The notes under the pieces are model-generated. The model made no database searches. It was not told the origin of the DNA and saw only the letters and a list, made by a program, of their open reading frames with translations. Of a stretch of 64,000 nucleotides of DNA, positions 1-8,800 are shown piece after piece. Each line of letters starts with the position of its first letter. Positions within the stretch are counted from its first letter, which is position 1. The position numbers were made by a program, and so were the translations under genes. Location of the stretch: positions 8,722 through 72,721 of the forward strand of contig CAZHXF010000009.1 in NCBI GenBank assembly GCA_964536375.1, given 5' to 3'. The DNA comes from Desulfuromonas sp964536375 (lineage in GTDB: Bacteria; Desulfobacterota; Desulfuromonadia; Desulfuromonadales; Desulfuromonadaceae).

Positions 1-837
1 TTTTTTGGTGATTACATGGACCAGCGTTGGTCCTTGTAGTTGGGCAACATTGTCCAGAGTTTTAATTAATTCAGAGATATTGTGTCCATCAATGGGACCG
101 ACATATTCGATACCGAATGCTCCGAACAACATCCCCGGGGTGACGAAGGCTTTGAATGAATCTTCAGTGCGCCGTGCCAACTGAATGAGGTCTTTGCCAA
201 AGCGCGGGACGCTGTTGAGAAATATTTCGGTTTCTTTTTTAAAACGTACAAAAAAACGTGAAGTCATTTTGCGACTCAAAAAAGATGATAATGCTCCGAC
301 ATTAGGTGAGATGGACATCTCGTTGTCGTTGAGGATGATTATCATGTCGCGATCCAGGCTGCCAGCATGGTTCAGTGCTTCGTAGGCCATTCCGCCGGTA
401 AGGGATCCATCACCTATGACGGCGACCACTTTATTTTTCAGCCCTTTACTGTCGCGCGCGGCGGCCATGCCGAGGGCCGCAGAGATTGAGGTGCTGGAGT
501 GACCGACATTGAAACAATCGTGTGGACTTTCATTACGTTTGGGAAAGCCGCTGATGCCGTCTAATTGGCGCAGAGTGTCAAATCTGTCCAGCCGCCCGGT
601 GAGGAGCTTATGGGCATAAGCCTGATGGCCGACATCCCAGATTATTTTATCGACTGGTGAGTTGAACACATAATGCAGAGCGAGGGTCAGCTCTACCACA
701 CCTAATGAACTGGCTAAGTGCCCACCGTTTTTAGCTGTGGTGGCAATAATTTTAGCGCGCAGTTGTTCAGCTAATTCCTGTAATTCTGCCACGGAAAATT
801 CTTTTAGTTCAGCTGGAGATGTTAGGTTTTCAAGCAT
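1..837 (-). CDS. dxs: 1-deoxy-D-xylulose-5-phosphate synthase, N-terminal part (cut by window edge)
   Basis: Thiamine-diphosphate enzyme that condenses pyruvate with glyceraldehyde 3-phosphate, the first step of the non-mevalonate isoprenoid pathway. The reading frame is open from the ATG at 837 to base 1 (279 codons, beginning MLENLTSPAELKEFSV) with no stop, so the C-terminal half lies outside the window. Visible family motifs are the thiamine-diphosphate-binding stretch with GDGSLTGG, the segments IIWDVGHQAY and FNVGHSSTSIS, and YVGPIDGHN near the cut end. It lies 21 nt downstream of ispA on the same strand, so both isoprenoid genes are probably cotranscribed. Family identity is secure. Confidence 0.96.
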   Translation of the reverse strand, partial: MLENLTSPAELKEFSVAELQELAEQLRAKIIATTAKNGGHLASSLGVVELTLALHYVFNSPVDKIIWDVGHQAYAHKLLTGRLDRFDTLRQLDGISGFPKRNESPHDCFNVGHSSTSISAALGMAAARDSKGLKNKVVAVIGDGSLTGGMAYEALNHAGSLDRDMIIILNDNEMSISPNVGALSSFLSRKMTSRFFVRFKKETEIFLNSVPRFGKDLIQLARRTEDSFKAFVTPGMLFGAFGIEYVGPIDGHNISELIKTLDNVAQLQGPTLVHVITKK

Positions 838-858
838 TGTATTCACAGTGCAGTTATC

Positions 859-1743
859 CTATGATGAACGGTTGATAATATAGTGTGAAATCAGGCGCAG
901 TGCCTCTGCGTGTGTGCCAAAAGGAGTTAAGATCTTCAGTGCATGTTCATGCAGTTCGTTCATGCGCTGCCGGGCTGCTTTTATCCCCAACACTGCGGGA
1001 TAGGTTGCTTTGCCGCGCTGTTCATCGCTGCCAATATCTTTTCCTAGTTGTTGCTGATCACCTATAACGTCGAGTATATCATCGGCAATCTGAAAAGCTA
1101 ACCCGGCATTGTTACCAAAGGCAGTAAACGCCGCGAAAGTATCCTCGTTGGCACTACCCAACAATGCGCCGCATTGAATGGAAGCTAAGATAAGGGCACC
1201 AGTTTTGTGGTTGTGGATGTAATTGACCGTATCCAAATCTACAGTATGCCCTTCGGCTTCCATGTCGACAACTTGACCGGCGACCATGCCGGCAGCACCT
1301 GCTGCGCTGGCGATTATATGTAATACTTGGCGCTGTTGGTCACATGCCAAAGCGCTGTTAGCCGTAGACAGCGTGATAAACGCCTGGGTCAGCAAAGCGT
1401 CACCGGCTAATATAGCAATATCCTCACCGTATACTTTGTGGTTGGTTGGTACCCCACGGCGAAAATCGTCATCATCCATGGCGGGCAGGTCGTCGTGAAT
1501 GAGCGAGTAGGTATGTAGCATCTCCATAGCGCAGGCCGCTTGCAGGGCAAGGTCGGGATTGCCACCTACTGCTTCACAGCTGGCCAGCATCAAAATCGGA
1601 CGAATTCTTTTGCCTCCAGCAAAAACTGAATAATGCATTGCCTGATGTAGCTTTTGCGGTCGCGCATCTACTGGGGGCAGAAAAGATAGTAACGCCTCAT
1701 CTATGCGCTGACGACATTGGGTCATATACTGTTTAAGATCCAT
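859..1743 (-). CDS. ispA: Polyprenyl (farnesyl/geranyl) diphosphate synthase
   Basis: Cytosolic trans-prenyltransferase that elongates dimethylallyl diphosphate with isopentenyl diphosphate, normally to farnesyl diphosphate. The 294-residue product has the first aspartate-rich motif (DDLPAMDDDD, about residues 89-98) and the second (DDILD, about 221-225), plus GGKRIRP near residue 43; the length is normal for IspA. The start is ATG. It sits 14 nt after xseB and just before dxs, the order typical of delta-proteobacteria. Whether it makes C10, C15 or C20 products cannot be read from the sequence. Confidence 0.94.
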   Translation of the reverse strand: MDLKQYMTQCRQRIDEALLSFLPPVDARPQKLHQAMHYSVFAGGKRIRPILMLASCEAVGGNPDLALQAACAMEMLHTYSLIHDDLPAMDDDDFRRGVPTNHKVYGEDIAILAGDALLTQAFITLSTANSALACDQQRQVLHIIASAAGAAGMVAGQVVDMEAEGHTVDLDTVNYIHNHKTGALILASIQCGALLGSANEDTFAAFTAFGNNAGLAFQIADDILDVIGDQQQLGKDIGSDEQRGKATYPAVLGIKAARQRMNELHEHALKILTPFGTHAEALRLISHYIINRSS

Positions 1744-1757
1744 TGGTGATCCTGCGC

Positions 1758-2000
1758 TTATTCTATGGGCTGACTGTGAAAATTGAGCACGCTGGTTGTG
1801 AGCTTGCCATCACTGCCACGAGTTAAGCGCTCCATTTTAGTTTCTATGTTCTGTAGCGATTTTTGGCAACGTTGTACGTTTTTTACCCCATCTTCAAAAA
1901 GTTTAAAGGCCTCGTCAATGGGTAAATCTTCTTGCTCAAGGCGCAGCACACAATCTTCAAGATTATGTAGAGATTCCTCAAATGTGATCGTCTTGGCCAT
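1758..2000 (-). CDS. xseB: Exodeoxyribonuclease VII small subunit
   Basis: Small helical subunit of exonuclease VII, which works with XseA to degrade single-stranded DNA to oligonucleotides. The 80-residue product starts MAKTITFEESL and contains LEDCVLRLEQ and the coiled-coil-like FEDGVKNVQRCQ, as in the family (about 75-85 residues). The open frame extends 15 codons further upstream, but the ATG at 2000 has a strong purine-rich ribosome-binding site (GGAGAGGGG, 5-6 nt upstream), so that start is chosen. It lies between xseA and ispA on the same strand. Confidence 0.93.
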   Translation of the reverse strand: MAKTITFEESLHNLEDCVLRLEQEDLPIDEAFKLFEDGVKNVQRCQKSLQNIETKMERLTRGSDGKLTTSVLNFHSQPIE

Positions 2001-2120
2001 TGTTGCCCCTCTCCTGCTGTACCGAAAGTATCGACCGTTGTCCAATTAAGTATGTCAAAGCTTGAGCTGGCTTTCGTGGATTTATGATTATGGCTATATA
2101 TTAGAACTGAGTCAAGGCGT

Positions 2121-3383
2121 TCATGGGTCGGTGTTGGTTATTTGCTGTACTGGTTGCTGCGTATTGTCTTGTATAACTATATGTTGCACTTTGGCTTGAA
2201 CGTGGCCATCGCGAAAGCGTAAACTGATTTCATTATGTTCGTTTAACTGTTGGGCGCGCGTGATCATACTATGCTGATCGTCGATCATGGAGACAGCGAC
2301 AAAACCGCGTTCAAGGGTATGTAGAGGGGATAAAGCGTTAAGTTTAGCGCTGAGCAGTCTGATTTTGTCGCTGTGGAGTTGATGTTGCCGCGCAAAAGCT
2401 GATAGCAGCCGCGTGTGGCTATTCGCTAAGCGCTGGTGTTTTATTTTGAGTAATTGCTGTGGCGAACGCAGCCGGTTGCTCAGGGCGCACAGTTGCTCAT
2501 GAGCAAGATTGTATCTGTGCTGCATGGCGCGGTGCAGGCGCATAGTTAATTGATCGAGGTGCTGCTCTAAATCCTGACGATTTTTTACTACTAACTCGGC
2601 TGCGGCACTTGGTGTTGGAGCTCTTTTGTCTGCGACAAAATCGGCAATAGTGTAATCAGTTTCATGACCGACTGCCGCAATAATGGGTATTGTTGAGGAG
2701 TGGATGGCGCGTGCTACCACTTCGCTATTGAATGATTGCAGATCCTCTAAAGAGCCGCCGCCGCGCCCGACAATTAACACATTGGCTTGGGCGTGCTGAT
2801 TAAATTCATCAATAGCGGTTGCGATTTCGGCGGCGGATTGTTCCCCCTGTACCAGCACGGGACACAGAATTATGCGTACCCCGGCAGCCCTTCTGGTTAA
2901 CACATTCATAATGTCATGAATAGCGGCTCCGGTGGCGGAAGTGACAACGCCAATGGTGGTCGGATGCTCAGGGAGTTGTTGCTTATGCGCATCAGAGAAC
3001 AGCCCTTCATCTTCTAGTCGTCGCTTCAGCTGTTCGAAGGCGAGTTGCAGGCTGCCCAGCCCCTCAATCTCCATACTCTCATTGATAAATTGCACATCCC
3101 CGCGTTGACTGTATAGCGATATACGCCCGCGGCAGATGACCTGCTGACCATTGTCTGGGGTGAAAGCAACTCTGCGGTTGTGGATGCGAAACATGGCGCA
3201 GCGTAGCTGGCTGCGGCTATCTTTCAGGGTGAAATACCAGTGGCCGGAAGCTGGTATCGACATATTGGAAATTTCGCCGCATAACCAGATCTGGGCAAAA
3301 TTGTCTTCCAGTGTATCCTTGATCAATTCAGTTGCCGCTGAGATGGTTAATATCGGTGGAGAATTTAGCGCTGCTGAGGTCAT
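2121..3383 (-). CDS. xseA: Exodeoxyribonuclease VII large subunit
   Basis: Catalytic subunit of exonuclease VII, active on single-stranded DNA in both directions and used in mismatch and damage repair. The 420-residue product has an N-terminal OB-fold domain (about residues 10-110, with FAQIWLCGEISN and HWYFTLKD), then the exonuclease VII large domain with GVVTSATGAAIHD, VLIVGRGGGSLEDL, VGHETDYTIADFVAD and AAELVV, and a helical C-terminal region. ATG start with AGGA upstream. The gap of 120 nt to xseB holds no other gene. Family assignment is secure. Confidence 0.95.
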   Translation of the reverse strand: MTSAALNSPPILTISAATELIKDTLEDNFAQIWLCGEISNMSIPASGHWYFTLKDSRSQLRCAMFRIHNRRVAFTPDNGQQVICRGRISLYSQRGDVQFINESMEIEGLGSLQLAFEQLKRRLEDEGLFSDAHKQQLPEHPTTIGVVTSATGAAIHDIMNVLTRRAAGVRIILCPVLVQGEQSAAEIATAIDEFNQHAQANVLIVGRGGGSLEDLQSFNSEVVARAIHSSTIPIIAAVGHETDYTIADFVADKRAPTPSAAAELVVKNRQDLEQHLDQLTMRLHRAMQHRYNLAHEQLCALSNRLRSPQQLLKIKHQRLANSHTRLLSAFARQHQLHSDKIRLLSAKLNALSPLHTLERGFVAVSMIDDQHSMITRAQQLNEHNEISLRFRDGHVQAKVQHIVIQDNTQQPVQQITNTDP

Positions 3384-3412
3384 TATTGTCCTGTGACTAT
3401 TGATGTCGCTGC

Positions 3413-4450
3413 CTAATGTACCAGTTGTGATGCTGGTACAATTTCAAGGTTCAACGTGTCCAGTTTGTTGCTGAATTCGGTTAAGGCGGCAATAGTTTCT
3501 GGGTAGGGGTGACAGATGCCAATGGCGCTGTGTGCGGTTGTTGCTACCCTGATCAGTTTGTCCAGTTGGTGCAGGATCTTAGTAACATCGCGCTCGTTAT
3601 CCAAAAAGACATCGCGTTTCGCTGTTGGTATCCCCAGCCGCTGTGCTTCGTGGTAAGCCACAGAGCTGCCTATAGTCAAACTGTCGACAAAAAACAGTTG
3701 CTGTTTTTTTATTTCCGCCAAGATTATATCCATTTTATCTGCGTTTTGGGTGAACGCAGAGCCCATGTGATTGTTAACTCCGCTGGCGTAGGGGATGAGG
3801 GTGAGTAGCTTTTGCGTTATGCTAATTAACTCTGCATCAGTTTGATTGGTAAACAGGGCTAATTGCCCAGGGTTGTTTTGCGGGTAGTTGATTGGTTCCA
3901 TGGGCAGATGAACCATGATTTCGTGCTGGCGCTCATGGGCCAATTCCATCATTTGAGCGGAGTATCGTTCGCCGGGAATGATAGCGCAGGTTATGGGGAT
4001 CTCCAGATTAATTGCTGCACTGCTATTATTAAAGTTCAGCCCCAGATCATCGATTATTATGGCGATTCGTGGTGTGGTGTCAGTGGGCACAATGTTTAAC
4101 GGGACTTCAGTATTAGGAGGTATTTGCTGCAATGGGTTGTCAGGGTAATGTGGATTGGGCGGTATTTGCTCCAGCGGGGGAGTTGCCGGAGTAGTTGCTG
4201 GTGGTGCTGGCCAGTTAGTGACAATAAATAGCCCGACCAGAACAATAGTACATAAAAATACTGCTGCCAGTGCTATGCGCAGCTGGTTATTGGGGTGGTT
4301 GGTTGGTGGCTGCGTACTAGAGCCAGTTTTTTTACCAGCCTTGCCCGGAGTCTTTTTTTTGATACTTTTTCCATTTTTGGTGGACGTAGTTATCTTGGGT
4401 TTAGGATGGTGTTTAGTTGCTGTGCTTGGTTTTGGTGTTTTAGCTGACAT
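3413..4450 (-). CDS. Divergent polysaccharide deacetylase family protein (YibQ/DUF610 type)
   Basis: Membrane-anchored protein of the divergent polysaccharide deacetylase family. Residues 1-55 are very basic and rich in Lys, Pro and Thr, presumably cytoplasmic. One transmembrane helix follows (about 57-80), then a proline-rich linker (about 82-120), then the deacetylase-like domain from PRIAIIIDDLG (about residue 127) with IMVHLPMEP and SGVNNHMGSAFT. It is the last of an ftsE-ftsX-envC-ctpA-yibQ run; in Escherichia coli a yibQ gene likewise follows envC, which fits a role at the periplasmic face during murein remodelling. The enzymatic substrate is not known and I do not assign one. Confidence 0.86.
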   Translation of the reverse strand: MSAKTPKPSTATKHHPKPKITTSTKNGKSIKKKTPGKAGKKTGSSTQPPTNHPNNQLRIALAAVFLCTIVLVGLFIVTNWPAPPATTPATPPLEQIPPNPHYPDNPLQQIPPNTEVPLNIVPTDTTPRIAIIIDDLGLNFNNSSAAINLEIPITCAIIPGERYSAQMMELAHERQHEIMVHLPMEPINYPQNNPGQLALFTNQTDAELISITQKLLTLIPYASGVNNHMGSAFTQNADKMDIILAEIKKQQLFFVDSLTIGSSVAYHEAQRLGIPTAKRDVFLDNERDVTKILHQLDKLIRVATTAHSAIGICHPYPETIAALTEFSNKLDTLNLEIVPASQLVH

Positions 4451-4471
4451 AATGGTATGACTTAGCTTTCT

Positions 4472-5851
4472 TTATTGTTTAACAGACTGGGAGTTTAACC
4501 GGCCTACGTGCTGCAACCCGCGCAATAAATCCACAGCGCGTGACAGCTGGTAATCGTCTTTTGTAGCAATGTTCTGCACCGTTGCTTTTGGAGTTTGCTT
4601 AGCTGCAGGAAGTGCAGTGCCCAGCTTGCCATCGCTTGCGGCAAGGTGATTATCTAAATCCTGTTCGCGGATGTTATCTTCATAAGCTGCTGTCCATGTT
4701 GCCTGCGGTGCTGTGATGTCAGGGGTAATGCCACGTGCTTGGATTGAGGTGCCATTGGGGGTGAAATAATTTGCCGTTGTCAGGCGCAATGCCGACTCAT
4801 TTTCCAACGGAATTACGCTTTGCACCGATCCCTTGCCAAAACTCTGGGTACCTAAAACTATGGCGCGCTTATGATCTTGCAGTGCTCCGGCAACTATTTC
4901 GGCGGCACTGGCACTGCCACCATTGATCAATATTACTATGGGGTATTCTGGCGAGTTATCTGCGTTGCCGTTACTGGCCCGATAGGTGAAATTGTCTTTT
5001 TCCTGGCGTCCTCTGGTGGAAACAATTTCCCCACTGTTCAGAAACAGTTTGGTAACCTTAACCGCCTGATCTAATAACCCTCCAGGGTTGTTGCGCAGAT
5101 CGAGTACCAAACCAACCAGAGGGGCATTATTTTGTTTCTCCAACTCCACAAGGGCTTTGTTAAGCTCTGCACTGGTATGATCTTGAAACTGAACAATACG
5201 AACATAGCCCAACCCTGGTTGAAAGAGCTGGCTTTTAATGCTATCGACATGAATTACTTCTCGTTGCATGGTGAATTCCAGCGGCTGGTTGCCGGGTGAG
5301 CGTACAATGGAAATTTTTATACTTCCACCAACCGGGCCACGCATCATTTTAACCGCATCAGATATGCTAATATCTTTTATGAACTTGTTATCGATCTGGA
5401 TGATTTTGTCGCCAGCTTTTACTCCTGCGCGATCAGCTGGGGTGTCAGCTATGGGGGCGATGACGGTTATCATATGCTCTTGTACGGTTATTTCAATACC
5501 CAGCCCATTGAATTCACCACTGGTTTCAATTTCCAGTTCTGAGTACATATCCTGAGTAAGATACGAAGAGTGCGGATCTAGTTCGGCAAGCATGCCGCGA
5601 ATGGCTCCCTGTACCAGAGTGCCCATGCTGGGTGCTGCAACATGATTTTTTTTTATTAAATATAGGACATCACTGAACAGATTGAGTTGCTCGTAGTCGC
5701 TGGTTTTTACAGCCTTGTTTTGCTCAGCTGCTACAGCAAAAAGCGGCAGCGTAAGTTGTAGTAGACAACTGAGGATTGTTAAAGTCATAAACGCTTTACT
5801 TCCCCAGCTCAAGTTGATTTTTCTATGCTGAGGTGCAAGTTTAACGGGCAT
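4472..5851 (-). CDS. ctpA: Carboxy-terminal processing protease (S41, CtpA/Prc family)
   Basis: Periplasmic serine protease with a Ser/Lys dyad that trims or degrades exported proteins. The 459-residue product has a hydrophobic N-terminal segment (about residues 20-42, signal peptide or anchor ending near FAVAAEQ), a PDZ domain (about 105-190, with GLGIEI and DRAGVKAGDKI), and the S41 domain with LDLRNNPGG, the nucleophile in GGSASAAEI (about Ser315) and the lysine in GTQSFGKGS (about Lys340). The frame is open to a TTG 21 nt upstream, but the ATG at 5851 has AAGGA 8 nt before it and is preferred. It follows envC, so it could regulate a murein hydrolase or its activator; that is inference. 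Confidence 0.92.
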   Translation of the reverse strand: MPVKLAPQHRKINLSWGSKAFMTLTILSCLLQLTLPLFAVAAEQNKAVKTSDYEQLNLFSDVLYLIKKNHVAAPSMGTLVQGAIRGMLAELDPHSSYLTQDMYSELEIETSGEFNGLGIEITVQEHMITVIAPIADTPADRAGVKAGDKIIQIDNKFIKDISISDAVKMMRGPVGGSIKISIVRSPGNQPLEFTMQREVIHVDSIKSQLFQPGLGYVRIVQFQDHTSAELNKALVELEKQNNAPLVGLVLDLRNNPGGLLDQAVKVTKLFLNSGEIVSTRGRQEKDNFTYRASNGNADNSPEYPIVILINGGSASAAEIVAGALQDHKRAIVLGTQSFGKGSVQSVIPLENESALRLTTANYFTPNGTSIQARGITPDITAPQATWTAAYEDNIREQDLDNHLAASDGKLGTALPAAKQTPKATVQNIATKDDYQLSRAVDLLRGLQHVGRLNSQSVKQ

Positions 5852-5907
5852 ACTTATTTCCTTAAAATTCAAGGGCTGGAGTAAAGTTTATGGTCGATCG
5901 GTGCTTA

Positions 5908-7101
5908 TCAGTGTTTTTGTAGCCAATCTCGGGGGTTGAGTGGGGTGCTGGCGTGGCGAATTTCTAGATAGTAGCTGTCGCGCCCCTCAAAGCCGGAGGT
6001 GGTGACAACCTCACCCTTTTCTACAATTGTTCCTACTGGTAGAGTTAGCTGTGCTGCTTGGGCATACAAACTGTAATATTTGGAACCATGGTCGATAATT
6101 ATCAGATTGCCATAGCCTTTGAAGGAAGAGGCAAAGGCGATTCTTCCCGCCCATATGGCTTTGATTTTAGTGCCAGCAATGGCGGCAATTGTCACACCAT
6201 TATTTTTGTGTTGCCCGCCAAAGTTTTTGTCTCTCTGGGTGCCAAAATTAGTGCGCACAGCTCCGGAAGATGGCCAAGGGATTTGCCCTTTGGCTGCTGC
6301 AAAATATTGCCCAGAGGGTACGTAGATACTAGATTTTTTTTGTTCTAAATTCTGTACTAACGTTGTCATACGCACAGAGCGATCTTCTAGCTCTTTAAGT
6401 AATGCGTGCAGTGTTGTAGCATCTCGGCGGATTTTTTTAACCATAGTGTTGCGCTGGTTCCTGTTTTGTGCCAGCTGGTGCTTTTGCTCTTTTTGTCGAT
6501 TCAGGATCTCTTTCTGTTGGTCTATGCGTGTTTCCAGTTCTAACTCTGCTTGACGAAACTGCTGCATACGCTGCCGGTAACTACTGAGAAGTTTTTTGTC
6601 GTGTGCAGATATCCGACCGAGAAAAGTCAGATTCTCCGCCAGTTCCAGCGGTGTTTCGGTGGAAAAAATAAGTCGCAGAGAACTCATGTCGCCGCTGGTG
6701 TACAGCGCGCTCAGCCGTTTTTCAACATCCTTTTGCGAACGGCCAAGGATTGTGCTGTAGCGACCTATTTTATCTTTAAGTAGCGCAATCTCCTGGCGCG
6801 ACTGTTTAACCGTGTCGACTGCAGTTTTAAGAGAGTCATCGTTGCTCGCTATTTTACGCTCAAGTCGTTCTAGCTGCTGTAGCGCACTTTTTTCCGCAGC
6901 TCGCTTTTCCTGGAGCTGATCTGCTGTTTTTGAAATTTGTTGTTTTACTTGTATTAACGAATCGCGCTTATCTTCTAGCTCACTTGCCGTTGCTTGCGAA
7001 CACTGGCTAGAGAAAGCTGTGACCACGAAAATAATTATCAGGGTAAAAGCACTAATCGCTGCACGGGGTTTTCTGCTGCAAAGCTGAGATAGTCTGACCA
7101 T
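5908..7101 (-). CDS. envC: EnvC-like murein hydrolase activator (coiled coil plus degenerate LytM/M23 domain)
   Basis: Periplasmic activator that couples FtsEX to amidases which split septal murein. The 397-residue product has an N-terminal hydrophobic export segment (about residues 20-38), a long coiled coil (about 42-255, rich in Lys, Glu, Gln and Leu) and a C-terminal M23/LytM fold (about 275-390). The M23 zinc ligands look lost: the HxxxD position reads NNGVTIAA and the HxH position reads YSLYAQA, as expected for an activator rather than an enzyme. It lies one base after the ftsX stop codon. ATG at 7101 is chosen over a TTG 15 nt upstream that would overlap ftsX. The neighbours make this assignment strong. 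Confidence 0.91.
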   Translation of the reverse strand: MVRLSQLCSRKPRAAISAFTLIIIFVVTAFSSQCSQATASELEDKRDSLIQVKQQISKTADQLQEKRAAEKSALQQLERLERKIASNDDSLKTAVDTVKQSRQEIALLKDKIGRYSTILGRSQKDVEKRLSALYTSGDMSSLRLIFSTETPLELAENLTFLGRISAHDKKLLSSYRQRMQQFRQAELELETRIDQQKEILNRQKEQKHQLAQNRNQRNTMVKKIRRDATTLHALLKELEDRSVRMTTLVQNLEQKKSSIYVPSGQYFAAAKGQIPWPSSGAVRTNFGTQRDKNFGGQHKNNGVTIAAIAGTKIKAIWAGRIAFASSFKGYGNLIIIDHGSKYYSLYAQAAQLTLPVGTIVEKGEVVTTSGFEGRDSYYLEIRHASTPLNPRDWLQKH

Positions 7102-7102
7102 G

Positions 7103-7996
7103 CTAAATCCGTACAAATTTACGCAGGGGTAAAAGACTGCCTATCAGTCCGAGAAATAAACCGAGCAGGATAATGCCACCCTGATATTCAAGGGGCAAAA
7201 ATTGGATATTTTCTACTGTTTCTGTGGTTAACAGGGCGGCGAGGCCATTTTTAAGAAAGAAATAGTATAGGACATGGCACCCTCCCAGCGCGATAGTCGC
7301 GCCAATGGCTCCCTGTAATGCCCCTTCCGCCATAAAAGGTGTTTTGATAAACATTGGGGTCGCACCAATTAGACCCATGATTTCTAACTCATCGCGGCGG
7401 GCATAAATGGTGAGCTTGATGGTGTTGGAGATGATAAACAGGGTGGCAAAAATTAAAAAACCACCAGCCATGGTGCCGGTTAATTTAAGTAAAAAGATGA
7501 ATGCATCATAGCGATCCAGCCACTCTTGACCGTAGCGAAAGTTGTGAAAATCGGCATTGCTTTTCAGCAGGTCAACCAAGCGTTCTGTTCCTGTGCGCGA
7601 GCGTGCCGATTCTGTCAGGCTTATCTCCAGCGATGCTGGTAATATCTCCGGCATCAGTCCTTCCAGGAGGTCACCATTTTGTCCCAGTCTGGCTTGGAAG
7701 CGTTCGAAAGCCTGCTGTTGCGATACATAAGTGATCTGTTCGATGTCGGGATACTGCTGGATTTCATCCATCCACGCTTGTAATTTTTGCTCGCTGGGTA
7801 CTTGATCCAGATAAACGACGACCTGAATATCACGACTCCATTCGCGGGCTAAACTCTGTATATTCAGTACAATCAGGGTGAAGAAGGACAGTAGCATCAG
7901 GGCAATCGCGACGGTACCTATGGTAGCACTACACAGTAACGGGTTTTGGCGCATACTGAACATGGTGCGCTGAAAAAAATAACGAAGCCGTTCCAT
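7103..7996 (-). CDS. ftsX: Cell division ABC transporter permease FtsX
   Basis: Permease-like subunit of FtsEX, which senses ATP hydrolysis by FtsE and activates the EnvC-type protein in the periplasm. The 297-residue product begins MERLRYFFQRTM and has one N-terminal transmembrane helix (about residues 22-45), a periplasmic domain with the FtsX signature VVYLDQVPSEQ and ITYVSQQQAFERF, and three C-terminal helices (about 168-190, 220-240, 265-287). The frame is open 22 codons upstream into ftsE, but the ATG at 7996, one base past the ftsE stop, gives the usual family length. Confidence 0.93.
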   Translation of the reverse strand: MERLRYFFQRTMFSMRQNPLLCSATIGTVAIALMLLSFFTLIVLNIQSLAREWSRDIQVVVYLDQVPSEQKLQAWMDEIQQYPDIEQITYVSQQQAFERFQARLGQNGDLLEGLMPEILPASLEISLTESARSRTGTERLVDLLKSNADFHNFRYGQEWLDRYDAFIFLLKLTGTMAGGFLIFATLFIISNTIKLTIYARRDELEIMGLIGATPMFIKTPFMAEGALQGAIGATIALGGCHVLYYFFLKNGLAALLTTETVENIQFLPLEYQGGIILLGLFLGLIGSLLPLRKFVRI

Positions 7997-7997
7997 A

Positions 7998-8693
7998 TTA
8001 AAAGCTTTCTTGTGCTGCATCTGGTGCGGGAGGATTGCTGTCTGAAGCGATGTTTCCATCATGAAGAACTATAGTGCGGCGCGGGAAACGGTGGAGCGTC
8101 TCCTGGTCGTGAGTGGCAATGAGGACGGTTGTCCCCGATTCATTGATACGGTTAAACATCTCCATGATCTCTACGGCCAGATCTTGATCAAGGTTGCCGG
8201 TAGGTTCATCGGCGAGGAGTAGGCGCGGATTGACCACCATGGCCCGAGCAATCGCTACTCGCTGCTGTTCGCCGCCGGAGAGCTCCAGTGGTTTGCGCTG
8301 GAGTTTGTATTCCAGACCAACATATTGCAAAACCTGATAGACCCGGTTGCCGATATCCTGCTTGCTGGCTGCCTGAACCTGTAGCGGCAGAGCAACATTT
8401 TCGAACACGCTGCGGTTGTTTAATAGTTTGAAATCCTGAAACACAAAACCAATATCGCGCCTGAGCAGAGCAATGTTGCGTGAAGAGAGTCGGGTGGTGT
8501 TGCGTCCTCCCATTAAAATCTGTCCGCGGGAGGGTTTTTCTGCGCAGTAAAGTAAGCGCAGCAGGGTAGACTTTCCCGCACCGGAAGAGCCGGTGACGTA
8601 TACAAAATCACCGGAAGGAATTTTCAGGTTGATGTCGTGCAGAGCAGGAGCACCATTGGCATAGATTTTTCCGACGTTACACAACTGTATCAT
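7998..8693 (-). CDS. ftsE: Cell division ATP-binding protein FtsE
   Basis: ATPase of the FtsEX division complex at the inner face of the cytoplasmic membrane. The 231-residue product has Walker A GSSGAGKS (residues 35-42), a Q-loop in FVFQDFKLL, the ABC signature LSGGEQQR, Walker B LLLADEPTGNLD and the switch histidine in IATHDQ. It lies immediately upstream of ftsX and is the likely first gene of the ftsE-ftsX-envC-ctpA-yibQ run, 107 nt after the stop of the HD-domain gene on the same strand. No strong ribosome-binding site is evident before the ATG. Confidence 0.95.
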   Translation of the reverse strand: MIQLCNVGKIYANGAPALHDINLKIPSGDFVYVTGSSGAGKSTLLRLLYCAEKPSRGQILMGGRNTTRLSSRNIALLRRDIGFVFQDFKLLNNRSVFENVALPLQVQAASKQDIGNRVYQVLQYVGLEYKLQRKPLELSGGEQQRVAIARAMVVNPRLLLADEPTGNLDQDLAVEIMEMFNRINESGTTVLIATHDQETLHRFPRRTIVLHDGNIASDSNPPAPDAAQESF

Positions 8694-8800
8694 GTGGTTA
8701 AACAGCCTGAGTTTTAGGGTTTTTGGGTAATTTAGTTGCGTATAGCTATCGGCTCTTGTAACACGTTTATAAATTTAAATGAAGGTTTGTTCGTCGTGGT

